A stretch of 64,000 nucleotides of DNA from Hamadaea flava (GTDB lineage: Bacteria; Actinomycetota; Actinomycetes; Mycobacteriales; Micromonosporaceae). Positions 46,393 to 55,034 of this stretch are shown one piece after another. The stretch spans positions 682,001 through 746,000 of the forward strand of contig NZ_JAMZDZ010000001.1 of assembly GCF_024172085.1 (NCBI RefSeq). Reading direction: 5' to 3'. The translations under genes were made by a program, and so were the position numbers. A model generated the notes under the pieces. It ran no database searches. It worked only from the letters and a program-made list of their open reading frames with translations, and was not told the DNA's origin. How positions within the stretch are numbered: position 1 is the stretch's first letter; every line of letters starts with the position of its first letter.

Positions 46393-47042
46393 TCGACATC
46401 GTCAACCAGATCAACGCCACCCGCCGAGAGATCGGCAACCTGGCGGTTGCCACCGGTGAAGGGCGGTCGGTGTTACTGCGGCGGGTCTACGACGCCCCGA
46501 TCGAGGACGTCTGGAGCGCCTGCACCGACCCGCAGCGGCTCGGCCGATGGCTGGGCCCGGTCGAAGGCGACTTGCGTGTCGGCGGTACGTTCCAGCTCAA
46601 GGACAACGCCGGGGGCGAAATCCTGCGCTGCGACGAACCCCGCCTGATCAAGGTGACCTGGGTCTTCGGCGAGGGCATGCCGACTGAGGTCGAGGTGCGC
46701 CTCGCGACCAGCGACGGCGGTCGCACCGCTTTGGAGCTGGAGCATGCCTCACCCGCGCAGATCGTCGACGAACTCCTACGCACGTACGGTCCCGGTGGCA
46801 CGATCGGTGTCGGCTGCGGCTGGGACCTCGCGCTGCTCGGCCTCGACCTCTTCCTGCACGGCGTGGAGTTTGACCCCGCCACCTGGCAGGACACCCCAGA
46901 GGGAAAGGAATTCGCCATCCGCGGCTGCCACGCGTGGGGGTCCGCGATCCAGGCTGCCTGGGGAACCAGCGATGACAGTATCGCGGCGGCCATCGCGTTC
47001 GCGGTGCAGCCGTTCGCGGCCGAGACCAGCGGTGACCGCTGA
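46389..47042 (+). CDS. AHSA1/SRPBCC protein coupled to ArsR
   Basis: 217 residues from the ATG overlapping the ArsR stop. SVLLRRVYDAPIEDVWSACT then RLGRWLGPVEGDLRVGGTFQ, FGEGMPTEVEVRLATSDGGR and a final amphipathic helix are classic AHSA1. ArsR-AHSA1 pairs are widespread; the AHSA1 partner is thought to bind a ligand or aid folding. Its stop overlaps the next start by one base (TGATG at 47040). Confidence 0.88.
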   Translation: MIDIVNQINATRREIGNLAVATGEGRSVLLRRVYDAPIEDVWSACTDPQRLGRWLGPVEGDLRVGGTFQLKDNAGGEILRCDEPRLIKVTWVFGEGMPTEVEVRLATSDGGRTALELEHASPAQIVDELLRTYGPGGTIGVGCGWDLALLGLDLFLHGVEFDPATWQDTPEGKEFAIRGCHAWGSAIQAAWGTSDDSIAAAIAFAVQPFAAETSGDR

Positions 47043-47743
47043 TGACCCACGACGTCATCGCCACCACCGCCGGCAGGGCGCCCCGCGCCGCAGCCGGGTC
47101 GACGAGAATGCTGCTGACCTGCGGCATGTTCGCCGGACCGCTCTACATCGTAGTGGTCGTCTTCCAGATGCTCACCAGGGACGGATTCGATATCAGCCGG
47201 CATCCGGCCAGTATGCTGAGCAACGGCGACTACGGATGGATGCAGATCGCCAACTTCGTGGCCAGCGGTCTGCTGTTCGTGGCGTGTGCGATCGGGCTGC
47301 ACCGGGTCCTGCGCCCGGCAGCGAGTCCGGGAGGCAAGTGGGGACCGCGGCTGATCGGCGTCTTTGGCGCCGGGATGCTGGGCTCGGCCGCTTTCTCCGC
47401 TGACCCCGCCGACGGCTTCCCACCGGGCACACCGACCGGCCCTCCCACCACGATGAGCTGGCACGCAGCGGTGCACCTCCTGGTCGCCGCCATCGCCTTT
47501 CTCGCGCTCGTCGCCGCATGCTTCGTCTTCGCCCGGCGGTTCGTCGCGGCCGGTCTTGCCGGTTGGGCTGCCTTCAGCGGCGTGACCGGCGCGGCCTTCC
47601 TTGTCACCTGGAGCTTGATCTTCACGCTGCAGGGATCGCGCCCGGCCAACATCGCCTTCGCCCTCGCGATCGCCCTTGCGATGGCATGGGCGTCCCTTCT
47701 CGCCGCGCACCATCGGCCCAACCGGCGACAAAGTGAAGGCTAG
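47042..47743 (+). CDS. DUF998 membrane protein
   Basis: 233 residues from ATG 47042. Six hydrophobic segments (for example MLLTCGMFAGPLYIVVVVFQ, IANFVASGLLFVACAIGLHR, HLLVAAIAFLALVAACFVFA, AAFLVTWSLIFTLQG) and the motif DISRHPASMLSNGDYGWMQI identify DUF998. The SADPADGFPPGTP loop is typical. Function unknown. It is the last gene of the ArsR-AHSA1 operon. Confidence 0.85.
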   Translation: MTHDVIATTAGRAPRAAAGSTRMLLTCGMFAGPLYIVVVVFQMLTRDGFDISRHPASMLSNGDYGWMQIANFVASGLLFVACAIGLHRVLRPAASPGGKWGPRLIGVFGAGMLGSAAFSADPADGFPPGTPTGPPTTMSWHAAVHLLVAAIAFLALVAACFVFARRFVAAGLAGWAAFSGVTGAAFLVTWSLIFTLQGSRPANIAFALAIALAMAWASLLAAHHRPNRRQSEG

Positions 47744-47930
47744 CCCCAATACCGGTGGCCGGGAGGGTTGATCTCCGATGGGATGTCGTGCCGCTTGCTG
47801 GTGGATCATACGTGCCAGAATCCAACCGCATCTCAGCCGCTCAGGGTCAGATGTGTTCGTAACGGCTGTCCGACGACGGTCGATCTGACACGTGGCGAAC
47901 CAGACGGCGCGACTCGATGGTCGCGCCGTT

Positions 47931-48141
47931 TCTCATGGCGGGTCACGTCCACGGGTGTGCCGGTGGCGAGGCAGCCGTGGAGGATACCGACGAGCCGGTT
48001 GGCGACCTGGCGGAGGGCGGCAGTGCTTGGCGAGATGTATGGCAGGCCGACGCGGTTCAGGCGATGCCTGGCGAGAGATTCGTGTAGCGCTTGATCGACG
48101 ATCCGCCGCGTGGTCTCGGGCAGCCCGCGATGGCCACTCAC
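47931..48141 (-). pseudogene. Possible IS110-type transposase remnant
   Basis: The complement reads RHRLNRVGLPYISPSTAALR then QVANRLVGILHGCLATGTPV, resembling the tail of IS110-family (Transposase_20) proteins (ALRxLANRLVGILHGCLxxxTPYDE). The Tyr is replaced and the rest is missing, and frame context is poor. The surrounding 47744-48149 has no other supported gene. Confidence 0.4.
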
Positions 48142-48149
48142 TGCTACCT

Positions 48150-49142
48150 CTACCGCTCCCCCGCCCTGTGAGTTACTGATGCCGTACTGCGACGAAGGAC
48201 TAGTTCGGGGTCGAACAGCACTTCGTCGCTGACCAGCGGGCTACCGGCGATTTGAGCCTCCAGGAGCGCCACGGCTGTCTGTCCGATCTCCTCGATCGGC
48301 TGACGGATCGTCGTCAGCGGCGGATCGACGCAGGTCATGAGGGCGGAATCGTCGTATCCGATCACGCTGACGTCCTCGGGGACGGCCAGCCCGCTGCTGC
48401 GGGCACCGCGGATCGCGCCGAGGGCGAGCACGTCGCTGGCGCAGATCAGTCCGGTCGCACCGCGTTCGATCAGCTGGAGGGCCGCGACAGCTCCGCCCTC
48501 CAGCGAAAGGATCGTGCGTTCGACCAGGTTCGGCTCACCGGGGAACGCCTGAATCTTGCGTTGTGACGGCACGTGGCCCAGCGGGCCGACCAGGAGGCCG
48601 ATCCGCTGGTGACCGAGGCTGCGCAGATGGCTGTGCGCCTTGGCTACCGCCGCCGCGTCGTTGGTGGACACCCGCGAGAAGCCCAGGTCGTCTGCCGCGG
48701 CGTTGATGAGGACGACCGGCAGTCTGCGTTGCAGCAGCCGCTCGTAGTGCTCGTGGTCCGCGTCGGCTTGTGCGTACGCGCCGCCGGCGAAGATCACGCC
48801 GGACACCTGCTGGCCGAGCAGCATCGTGACGTAGTCGCCTTCGGAGACGCCTCTGCTCGTGCGCGTGCACAGCACCGGCGTGAAGCCCTTCTTGACCAAC
48901 GCGCCGCCGACGACCTCGGCGAATGTGGGAAAGATCGGGTTGAGCAGGTCCGGCAGCACGAGCCCGACCAGACGCGGGCGTTCGCCGCGCAACTTGACGG
49001 GCCGTTCGTAGCCGATCACGTCCAGCGTCGTGAGCACGGTGTTCCGGGTCGAGTCGGAGATCCCCGATCGGCCGTTGAGCACTCGGCTCACCGTAGCCTC
49101 GCTGACGCCGGCGTGCTGGGCGATGTCGGCCAGCCGGCTCAT
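48150..49142 (-). CDS. LacI-family regulator (last gene of the transporter operon)
   Basis: 330 residues from ATG 49142, overlapping the permease stop (ATGA). The helix-turn-helix is DIAQHAGVSEATVSRVLNGR, the hinge VLTTLDVIGYERP, and the effector-domain segments RRLPVVLINAAADDLGFSRV and ATGLICASDVLALGAIRGAR are typical. Its position after the two permeases suggests feedback control of the same sugar pathway. No operator of its own was identified. Confidence 0.9.
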   Translation of the reverse strand: MSRLADIAQHAGVSEATVSRVLNGRSGISDSTRNTVLTTLDVIGYERPVKLRGERPRLVGLVLPDLLNPIFPTFAEVVGGALVKKGFTPVLCTRTSRGVSEGDYVTMLLGQQVSGVIFAGGAYAQADADHEHYERLLQRRLPVVLINAAADDLGFSRVSTNDAAAVAKAHSHLRSLGHQRIGLLVGPLGHVPSQRKIQAFPGEPNLVERTILSLEGGAVAALQLIERGATGLICASDVLALGAIRGARSSGLAVPEDVSVIGYDDSALMTCVDPPLTTIRQPIEEIGQTAVALLEAQIAGSPLVSDEVLFDPELVLRRSTASVTHRAGER

Positions 49143-49984
49143 TTGAGCCCCGAATGGGCCAGGCCCTCGACGAACTGGCGCTGGGCGATGATGAAGACGA
49201 TGAGCACCGGCAGGACTGTCATCGTGGCGGCGGCCAGTTGGGTGTTCCACATCTCGCCGCCGTAGGCGTCGGTGAATCGGGTGAGCGCCTGCGGAAGGGT
49301 GAACAACTCCGGCGAGGTGAGGTAGACGGTGGGTTCGAGGTAGAGATTCCACGAGGTGAGGAAGGTCAGGATCCCCACGGCGGACAGCGCGGGTTTGGCC
49401 AGCGGTACGCAGATCCGCCACCAGATTCCGGGGCGGCCGAGTCCTTCCAGGCGCCCGGCCTCTTCGAGTTCGGCGGGGAGGGCGATGAAGAACTGCCGCA
49501 TGATGAACGTGGCCAGTACGCAGGGTGCTGCCAATGCGGTGACCAGAATCAACGGCCAATGCGTGTTGATCATTCCGGCTCGTTTGAACATCTGGAACAG
49601 CGGCACGATCGTCACCTCGCTCGGCACCAGCAGGCCGATGAGCACCACCACGAAGAGGGCGTTCGCGCCGGGGAACCGGATGCGGGCGAAGGCGTACCCG
49701 GCGAGGCTGGAGACCAGCAGGGTGATCGCCGTGACCAGCAGCGCTATGTAGACGCTGTTGAAATATTGCCGGGCGAACGGCTGGAAGGTGAAAGCTTCGG
49801 AGTACGCCGACAGCGTCGGGTGATCGGTCCACAGTGACGGCGGGGACGCGAAGATCTCCGGCAGGGGTTTGACCGAGGCCGCCACCATCCAGATCGTCGG
49901 CACTACGAACGGAATCGCCAGGACGCCGAGCGCCACCACCAGCAGTACGCGTCGGGCCAGGGAACTCAAGGTTTCACTGCTCAT
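49139..49984 (-). CDS. Sugar ABC transporter permease (MalG-like)
   Basis: 281 residues from ATG 49984. Six membrane segments and the EAA-loop EEAGRLEGLGRPGIWWRICV that contacts the ATPase near residues 185-205. Carbohydrate uptake CUT1 family. The start lies inside the 3' end of the first permease (11-base overlap) and the stop overlaps the LacI start, so translation is coupled. Confidence 0.92.
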   Translation of the reverse strand: MSSETLSSLARRVLLVVALGVLAIPFVVPTIWMVAASVKPLPEIFASPPSLWTDHPTLSAYSEAFTFQPFARQYFNSVYIALLVTAITLLVSSLAGYAFARIRFPGANALFVVVLIGLLVPSEVTIVPLFQMFKRAGMINTHWPLILVTALAAPCVLATFIMRQFFIALPAELEEAGRLEGLGRPGIWWRICVPLAKPALSAVGILTFLTSWNLYLEPTVYLTSPELFTLPQALTRFTDAYGGEMWNTQLAAATMTVLPVLIVFIIAQRQFVEGLAHSGLK

Positions 49985-50927
49985 GGAAGACCCACTTCCG
50001 GCGAAGCTGCCATTGCAGCAAGGTCAGCAGCATGACGAAGGACAGCAGCATCAGGGCGAGGGTCGAGCCGTAGCCGATGTCGTTGAACTCGAAGGCCTGC
50101 TGGAAGACGTAGTAGACCAGCACTGTCGTGCTCAGCTCCGGACCGCCGCCGGTCAGCACGGCGATCTGCGCGAACGACTGCAGTGCGCCCACGATGGTGA
50201 TGATGGCGGTCAGCAACACTGTCGGCGAGATCAGCGGCAGGGTGATCCGGGTGAAGATCGTCCGGCCGCCTGCCCCGTCCATCCGGGCCGCCTCATACAA
50301 CTGGGAGGGCACGCCCTGGAGCGCGGACAGGAACAGCACCATGTTGACGCCGACGCTGCGGACCACCTGGGTGATGATCACCGACAACATGGCGGTGTTC
50401 CCGTGCTGCAGCCAGTTCGGCCCCTTGATGCCGATCGTCGCGAGCAGTCCGTTGATGCCGCCGTTGTCTTGCAACAGGAAGCCCCAGACCAGAGTCCAGG
50501 CGACGACGGAGACGACGACCGGCGAGAAGAACAGTGTGCGGAACAGCGTCGCTCCGCGGAACCGACGGTTGAGGAGCACGGCGATGAGCAGGCCGAGGGT
50601 GATGTTGAGGATCACGACGCCGCCGGAGAAGATCGCCGTCGCGAGCAGGACCGACGGCAGCTGGGGGTCGGACGCCAGTGCGGCGTAATGCTCGGCTCCG
50701 ACGAAGGTCTGCTTGCCGGTGAACACGTTCCAGTCGTTGAGGCTGTACCAGATCGCGAGGCCGACCGGAATCAGCACGAACAGCAGGACCCCCGCGAGCT
50801 GCGGTGTGATGAAGAGGTAGCCGCTGAGCACGTCTCGTCGGCGGGTGGTCCAGAAAGGCGGCCGGGCCGTGCCCCGGGCGTTGGCAGACGCCCGGGACAC
50901 GACACGGTTTTTCGCGGTGGCCGACAC
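49974..50927 (-). CDS. Sugar ABC transporter permease (MalF-like)
   Basis: 317 residues from GTG 50927, which overlaps the SBP stop (TAGTG); the frame to 51002 is a shadow of SBP. Six membrane segments start SGYLFITPQLAGVLLFVLIP, and the EAA loop is LYEAARMDGAGGRTIFTRIT. It is the partner permease of the CUT1 importer. No ATPase gene is in the operon, so a shared MsiK-like ATPase elsewhere is expected. Confidence 0.92.
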   Translation of the reverse strand: MSATAKNRVVSRASANARGTARPPFWTTRRRDVLSGYLFITPQLAGVLLFVLIPVGLAIWYSLNDWNVFTGKQTFVGAEHYAALASDPQLPSVLLATAIFSGGVVILNITLGLLIAVLLNRRFRGATLFRTLFFSPVVVSVVAWTLVWGFLLQDNGGINGLLATIGIKGPNWLQHGNTAMLSVIITQVVRSVGVNMVLFLSALQGVPSQLYEAARMDGAGGRTIFTRITLPLISPTVLLTAIITIVGALQSFAQIAVLTGGGPELSTTVLVYYVFQQAFEFNDIGYGSTLALMLLSFVMLLTLLQWQLRRKWVFHEQ

Positions 50928-52186
50928 TACTTGGCCAGGATGGGGTCGATTGCCGCGCAGACCGAGCGCAGCACGGCCGGGATGTCGGCGTCGGCCTTCC
51001 ACATGGCGTCCAGCGCGGTCTTGCCCTTCTGGGCGATCTCGGCGGGGCTGGTGTGGTTGGGCAAGGTGACGGCGTTCGGCAGCTGGTCGACGACGACGGT
51101 CTGCAGCTGTTCGGCGCTCAGCGTCTTGTTGTTGGCGGCGAGCTTGGCCCCGGTCAGCAGGGACTTGCGGGGCGGCGGGAAGAACTGGGCCAGCTTCTCG
51201 GCGTTCGACGGGTTCGTCAGGTACGCGAGGAAGTCGGTGGCCTGGCTCTGATGCTTGCTCGAGGTCAGTACGCCGACCCCGGCCTGCCCGAGCACGGCGT
51301 ACTTGCCCGCCGGACCCGCCGGTAGCGGGTGGAGCCCGAACTTGAAGGAGCCCGTGAGCAGTGAAGCTCGGGAAACCTGGGCGATGGTGAAGGCGGCGTC
51401 ACCGGCGAAGAAGTCCGCCGTGGTGCCCGGGCTGGGCGTCGCCTTGGTCGTGAACGCCGCGTCGTGCAGGAAGGAGAAGGCCTTCTGCATCTCGGGACTG
51501 GCGAAGGTGCAGGTCTTGCCGTCTGGGCTCCACGCAGCGGCACCCCAGCCGGTCCAGACGGTGGCCAGCACGTTCCACGATTTGTAGTCGAAGTCGCGGA
51601 TGACGAAGCCGGCCTTACCCGTCTTCTCGTGGACGGCCGCGCCTGCGGCTGCGACCTGATCCCAGGTCAGCGTGGCGGGGTCGATCTTCTGACCGGCCTT
51701 GGCGAGCAGGTCGGTGTTGACGTAGAGGGCGTACGGCGAGTTGGAGAACGGGTACGCGTACAGCGTGCCGTTGCGGCTGTACTCGGCGGTGACGCTGGGG
51801 AGCAGGTCGTCGTATTGCCAGCCGTCGGTGGCCTTGAGCTTGTCGGTGAGCCCGACGAGGGCGTCGGAGGCGATGAGGTCCTTCGACAGGTCGCCCATCC
51901 AGGCGAGGTCCGGTGCGTTGCCACCGGCGATCTGCGTGGTGAGCGTCGTGTTGTAGTCCGCGAACGGCAGACTCTCGAACGTGATCTTCGAGACGTCGGG
52001 GTGGTCGGCTCGATACGCGTCGCCGATGGAGTTGAGCAATTTCAGCTGAGCCTCGTTGGAGGTCCAGACCGTCATCCGCAGCTCGGCCGGGCCTGAGGTC
52101 TCGGCCGCCGGCCCGGCGCAGGCCGCGCTGAGCCCGAACATCGCCGTCAGCGCGAGGGCGCCGAGCGTCTTGCGTGCATTTATCAT
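50927..52186 (-). CDS. Sugar ABC transporter substrate-binding protein (lipoprotein)
   Basis: 419 residues from ATG 52186 with AAGAAGGA upstream. An N-terminal signal ends GLSAACAGPA, a slightly unusual lipobox, so Cys near 23 is probably lipidated. The mature part is an extracellular CUT1 family-1 binding protein (LRMTVWTSNEAQLKLLNSIG, NAPDLAWMGDLSKDLIASDA, AFTIAQVSRASLLTGSFKF). Ligand not readable; the surrounding enzymes suggest plant oligosaccharides. Confidence 0.9.
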   Translation of the reverse strand: MINARKTLGALALTAMFGLSAACAGPAAETSGPAELRMTVWTSNEAQLKLLNSIGDAYRADHPDVSKITFESLPFADYNTTLTTQIAGGNAPDLAWMGDLSKDLIASDALVGLTDKLKATDGWQYDDLLPSVTAEYSRNGTLYAYPFSNSPYALYVNTDLLAKAGQKIDPATLTWDQVAAAGAAVHEKTGKAGFVIRDFDYKSWNVLATVWTGWGAAAWSPDGKTCTFASPEMQKAFSFLHDAAFTTKATPSPGTTADFFAGDAAFTIAQVSRASLLTGSFKFGLHPLPAGPAGKYAVLGQAGVGVLTSSKHQSQATDFLAYLTNPSNAEKLAQFFPPPRKSLLTGAKLAANNKTLSAEQLQTVVVDQLPNAVTLPNHTSPAEIAQKGKTALDAMWKADADIPAVLRSVCAAIDPILAK

Positions 52187-52221
52187 GATCGCGTCCTTCT
52201 TGGGTGAGTGTTCGGCGCGGC

Positions 52222-53817
52222 TCAGTAGCCGACGACCTCGGGCCAGTGCAGCTCGACGCCGGCCTCGACGAGCCGGCGCTGGAACGAGTCGACGAGTTCG
52301 GCGTCGGTCGCGACCTGTCGTGGGCTCAGGCCCCGGTCGAGGCAGAAGGCGGCGAGTTCCCCCGCGGACTCCCCCACGTTCCACTCGACCGGATGCAGCC
52401 GGTACGCGCCGTTGGTGATGTGGGTGGTGCCGATGTTCTTGGCGGCCGGCAACAGGTTCTGGACGCGTACCGGAACCAGCGATCCCAGCGGGATCTCGAA
52501 CGGCGCGCACTCGACGTCGATGTAGTTGTCGCCGCCCGTCGACGGATGCAGGTCGATCCGGTACATCCCGACCCCGACCGAGCCGTCGAAACGGGCCGGA
52601 CCGTCGTATCCGCGGGCCTTGATCGAGATGTCCTGCTCGCGGATGGTGGTCAGCGCCTTGATCCGCCGGGACTCCCGGATGTAGGGCGCCTGGGCGAAGC
52701 CGTCGGGCGTGCCGACCAGATCGCCGCGCAAGCGGAGCCCGGGCCAGCCGCGTCCGCCGTCGGGTCGCGGTGCCTCGGTCTGCAGCCAATACGCGTACGC
52801 CCGGGACTGTGCCTTCGCCGCGGCGAGGTGCCGGCTGCGGTCCCCGGTGTCGATGATCGAGCCGCCGACGTAGTCCAACTGTGGCCAGTTGGCCAGCACG
52901 ATGTCGCTGTCGTACAGGCCGTCGGCGAAGGTCTGCCGGGCGGCGATCCGTCGGAACTGCCACAGATCCTGATCACCGGCGTCGAAGCGCGGGTCACCGG
53001 AATTGTCCTGGTCCGGGTTGACGATCATCGTTCGCTGTTCCGGCACGAGGGTGCGCGGATTCGGCGCGACGAACGACAGCATCGGCGCACCCCAGAACGG
53101 CAGCTCGAACGAGCGCCACTGGTCGTAGTCGGCCGGTCGCTCGATGGTGTGGTCACCGGCGACGTGGTCGAAGGTGAAGCACCATGCGATCGACTGGACG
53201 TTGGCCGGGTCGGCCACCTCGGCCGCGCTCGGCTCGCCGGTGTCCGACCGCGCCTCCGCGCCGACGACATACTCGGTCCCGGTGAGCGGAAGCAGATCGC
53301 CGGTCTCGGTGCCGTCGAGGACGAACTCTGCCGTGATGACGATGTCGGCACCGGTCTGCAGGTCCTTCACCGTGACCGTGCGGACCACGCCGTCGACGAC
53401 GTCGGCCGAGACCGGAACCGCTGGTTGCACGACGGTCAGTCGGCCGCTCGACCGATACGGCGCGAGCAGGGCTTCGATGACGGCGAGCGCCACTCGCGGC
53501 TCATGGCACAACCGGCTGACCCGGCCGCGGCCCGGGTTGAGTTCCCGCTCGGCGCGGGCCGCTTGCGACAGCGGGTAGTGGTCGCGGTAGTAGCGCCGGA
53601 TGTTGTCCCGGAGCGTCCGATAGCGGGCGGTGATGCCGAACTGCTCGACCCAGATGTGTTCGTCCGGTGGCACTGCTTGCGACGTCAGTTGCCCGCCGAG
53701 CCAGGCGTACTCCTCGGTCATCACCACGCGGCGGCCGCGGTGGAGCAACGCGAGCGCTGCGGCTACCGAGCCGAGCCCGCCACCGATGATCGCCACGTCG
53801 GCGGCGATGGCGCGCAT
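52222..53817 (-). CDS. FAD-dependent oxidoreductase of the polysaccharide locus
   Basis: 531 residues from ATG 53817, one base into the LacI stop (TGATG). FAD motif DVAIIGGGLGSVAAALALLH at 7-26, then TEEYAWLGGQLTSQAVPPDE; the C-terminal part (NIGTTHITNGAYRLHPVEWN, VGESAGELAAFCLDR) closes the fold. This matches the FAD_oxidored family that occurs in many sugar-use loci; the reaction is unknown. Soluble, no signal peptide. 35 bases separate it from the binding-protein gene. Confidence 0.85.
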   Translation of the reverse strand: MRAIAADVAIIGGGLGSVAAALALLHRGRRVVMTEEYAWLGGQLTSQAVPPDEHIWVEQFGITARYRTLRDNIRRYYRDHYPLSQAARAERELNPGRGRVSRLCHEPRVALAVIEALLAPYRSSGRLTVVQPAVPVSADVVDGVVRTVTVKDLQTGADIVITAEFVLDGTETGDLLPLTGTEYVVGAEARSDTGEPSAAEVADPANVQSIAWCFTFDHVAGDHTIERPADYDQWRSFELPFWGAPMLSFVAPNPRTLVPEQRTMIVNPDQDNSGDPRFDAGDQDLWQFRRIAARQTFADGLYDSDIVLANWPQLDYVGGSIIDTGDRSRHLAAAKAQSRAYAYWLQTEAPRPDGGRGWPGLRLRGDLVGTPDGFAQAPYIRESRRIKALTTIREQDISIKARGYDGPARFDGSVGVGMYRIDLHPSTGGDNYIDVECAPFEIPLGSLVPVRVQNLLPAAKNIGTTHITNGAYRLHPVEWNVGESAGELAAFCLDRGLSPRQVATDAELVDSFQRRLVEAGVELHWPEVVGY

Positions 53818-54863
53818 CAGGACGCCGCCGATCGGGCGACGATGGTGCCGCCGGTTTCGACCTCGGCCATCAGCAGCCGCTGGGTCTCCAGGGTCGCCCA
53901 TTCCTGGGGGTCGGTGGTGATCAGCTGCTGCAACAGCTCTAGCGCCTCGGCGGCGATCTGCATCCTCGGCACGTGCAAGCCGGTCAAGTCGCCGTTCGCG
54001 GCGCGATGGCCGCGTACCTCGCCGAGGGCGGCGACCGAGATCTCGCCCGGCACGTCGACTCCCGCTTCGACCAGCGCGTGGATGACGTCCTCCGTCAGGA
54101 AGGCGTCCTCGGCGATGATCAGGGTCGCCTCGGTGGCCCTCGCCAGCCGCGGCAGGTCGGCGACGCGCTCGTCGCCGACCAGCAGGAACGCCAGCCGGCC
54201 TTCGGCCGACGCCGCCTCCACGGCGCCGCGCCGGTCGCGCGCGGTCGGCGTGTCCCGGCCCCGGTGCACATACAGAGCCTGCCGATGGCCGAGCACTGCG
54301 GCCTGGTCGATCAGCTCAGAGGTCGGGGTGACGTAGTCGATGCCGACGTAGGGCACGGCGGCCGTCGTCTCGTCGCGCCGGCCGACCGCGACGAACGGGA
54401 ACTGCTCGGCGACCAGCCGCTCCAGTTCCGAGCCGACCATCTGCTGGCCGAGCAGGATGCAGCCGTCGGCGAGCCGGAGCCGGGTCTTGCGGTGGAACAG
54501 GCTGCGCGTGCCGTCCTCTACCGGAGAGGACGTGAAGAACAGCAGGTCACATCCGATGCTCTCGGCGGCCCGCTCGATCCCGTTCAGCAACGGGCCGTAG
54601 AAGTCCATGCTCTCGGGCGACAGGGCCGCCTCGTAGGTGAAGACGCCGATGATCTGGCTGTCCAGGCCGGCGAGCCGCCGGGCTGCCGGATCGGCGACGT
54701 AGGTGGCCTGCTCGAGCGCGCGCTTGACGCGGGCCCGGGTCTCCTCAGGGATGCGCACGTTCGTGCCGTCACGATCGTTCAGCACCACCGACACGGTGGT
54801 CTGGCTGACACCCGCGATCTCCGCGATCTCGCGCTGCGTCACCCGGCGACGTCTCGTTGGCAT
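53817..54863 (-). CDS. LacI-family regulator (first gene of the transporter operon)
   Basis: 348 residues from ATG 54863 with GGAGGG ideally spaced. Helix-turn-helix TQREIAEIAGVSQTTVSVVL, hinge IPEETRARVKRALEQATYVA, then the effector domain (FPFVAVGRRDETTAAVPYVG). It is paralogous to the LacI at 40814 (SPESMDFYGPLLNGIE versus PRESRDFYFEFLLGIE). An inverted pair of sites stands before this gene and before the divergent hydrolase at 55035. Confidence 0.92.
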   Translation of the reverse strand: MPTRRRRVTQREIAEIAGVSQTTVSVVLNDRDGTNVRIPEETRARVKRALEQATYVADPAARRLAGLDSQIIGVFTYEAALSPESMDFYGPLLNGIERAAESIGCDLLFFTSSPVEDGTRSLFHRKTRLRLADGCILLGQQMVGSELERLVAEQFPFVAVGRRDETTAAVPYVGIDYVTPTSELIDQAAVLGHRQALYVHRGRDTPTARDRRGAVEAASAEGRLAFLLVGDERVADLPRLARATEATLIIAEDAFLTEDVIHALVEAGVDVPGEISVAALGEVRGHRAANGDLTGLHVPRMQIAAEALELLQQLITTDPQEWATLETQRLLMAEVETGGTIVARSAAS

Positions 54864-54873
54864 CGACCCTCCG

Positions 54874-55004
54874 TTGATAATGCCTATCTTCTTCGAACGC
54901 CGATGACCATAAGCCGCCGGAAACGAAAGCGCAACCTCCCCTTGACAGATGGGCTCTCTGGTTGACATCGTCCGTTTCACCGCGAAGCAGATAGGCATTA
55001 TCAA
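54874..55004. promoter_or_regulatory. Inverted operator pair in the divergent promoter
   Basis: TTGATAATGCCTATC (54874-54888) is repeated exactly, inverted, as GATAGGCATTATCAA (54990-55004). The first is 11 bases from the LacI start and touches its ribosome site; the second is 30 bases before the hydrolase start. One regulator should bind both. Confidence 0.75.
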
Positions 55005-55034
55005 ACGAGATTCGCGGGCAGACAGGAGCAGACG

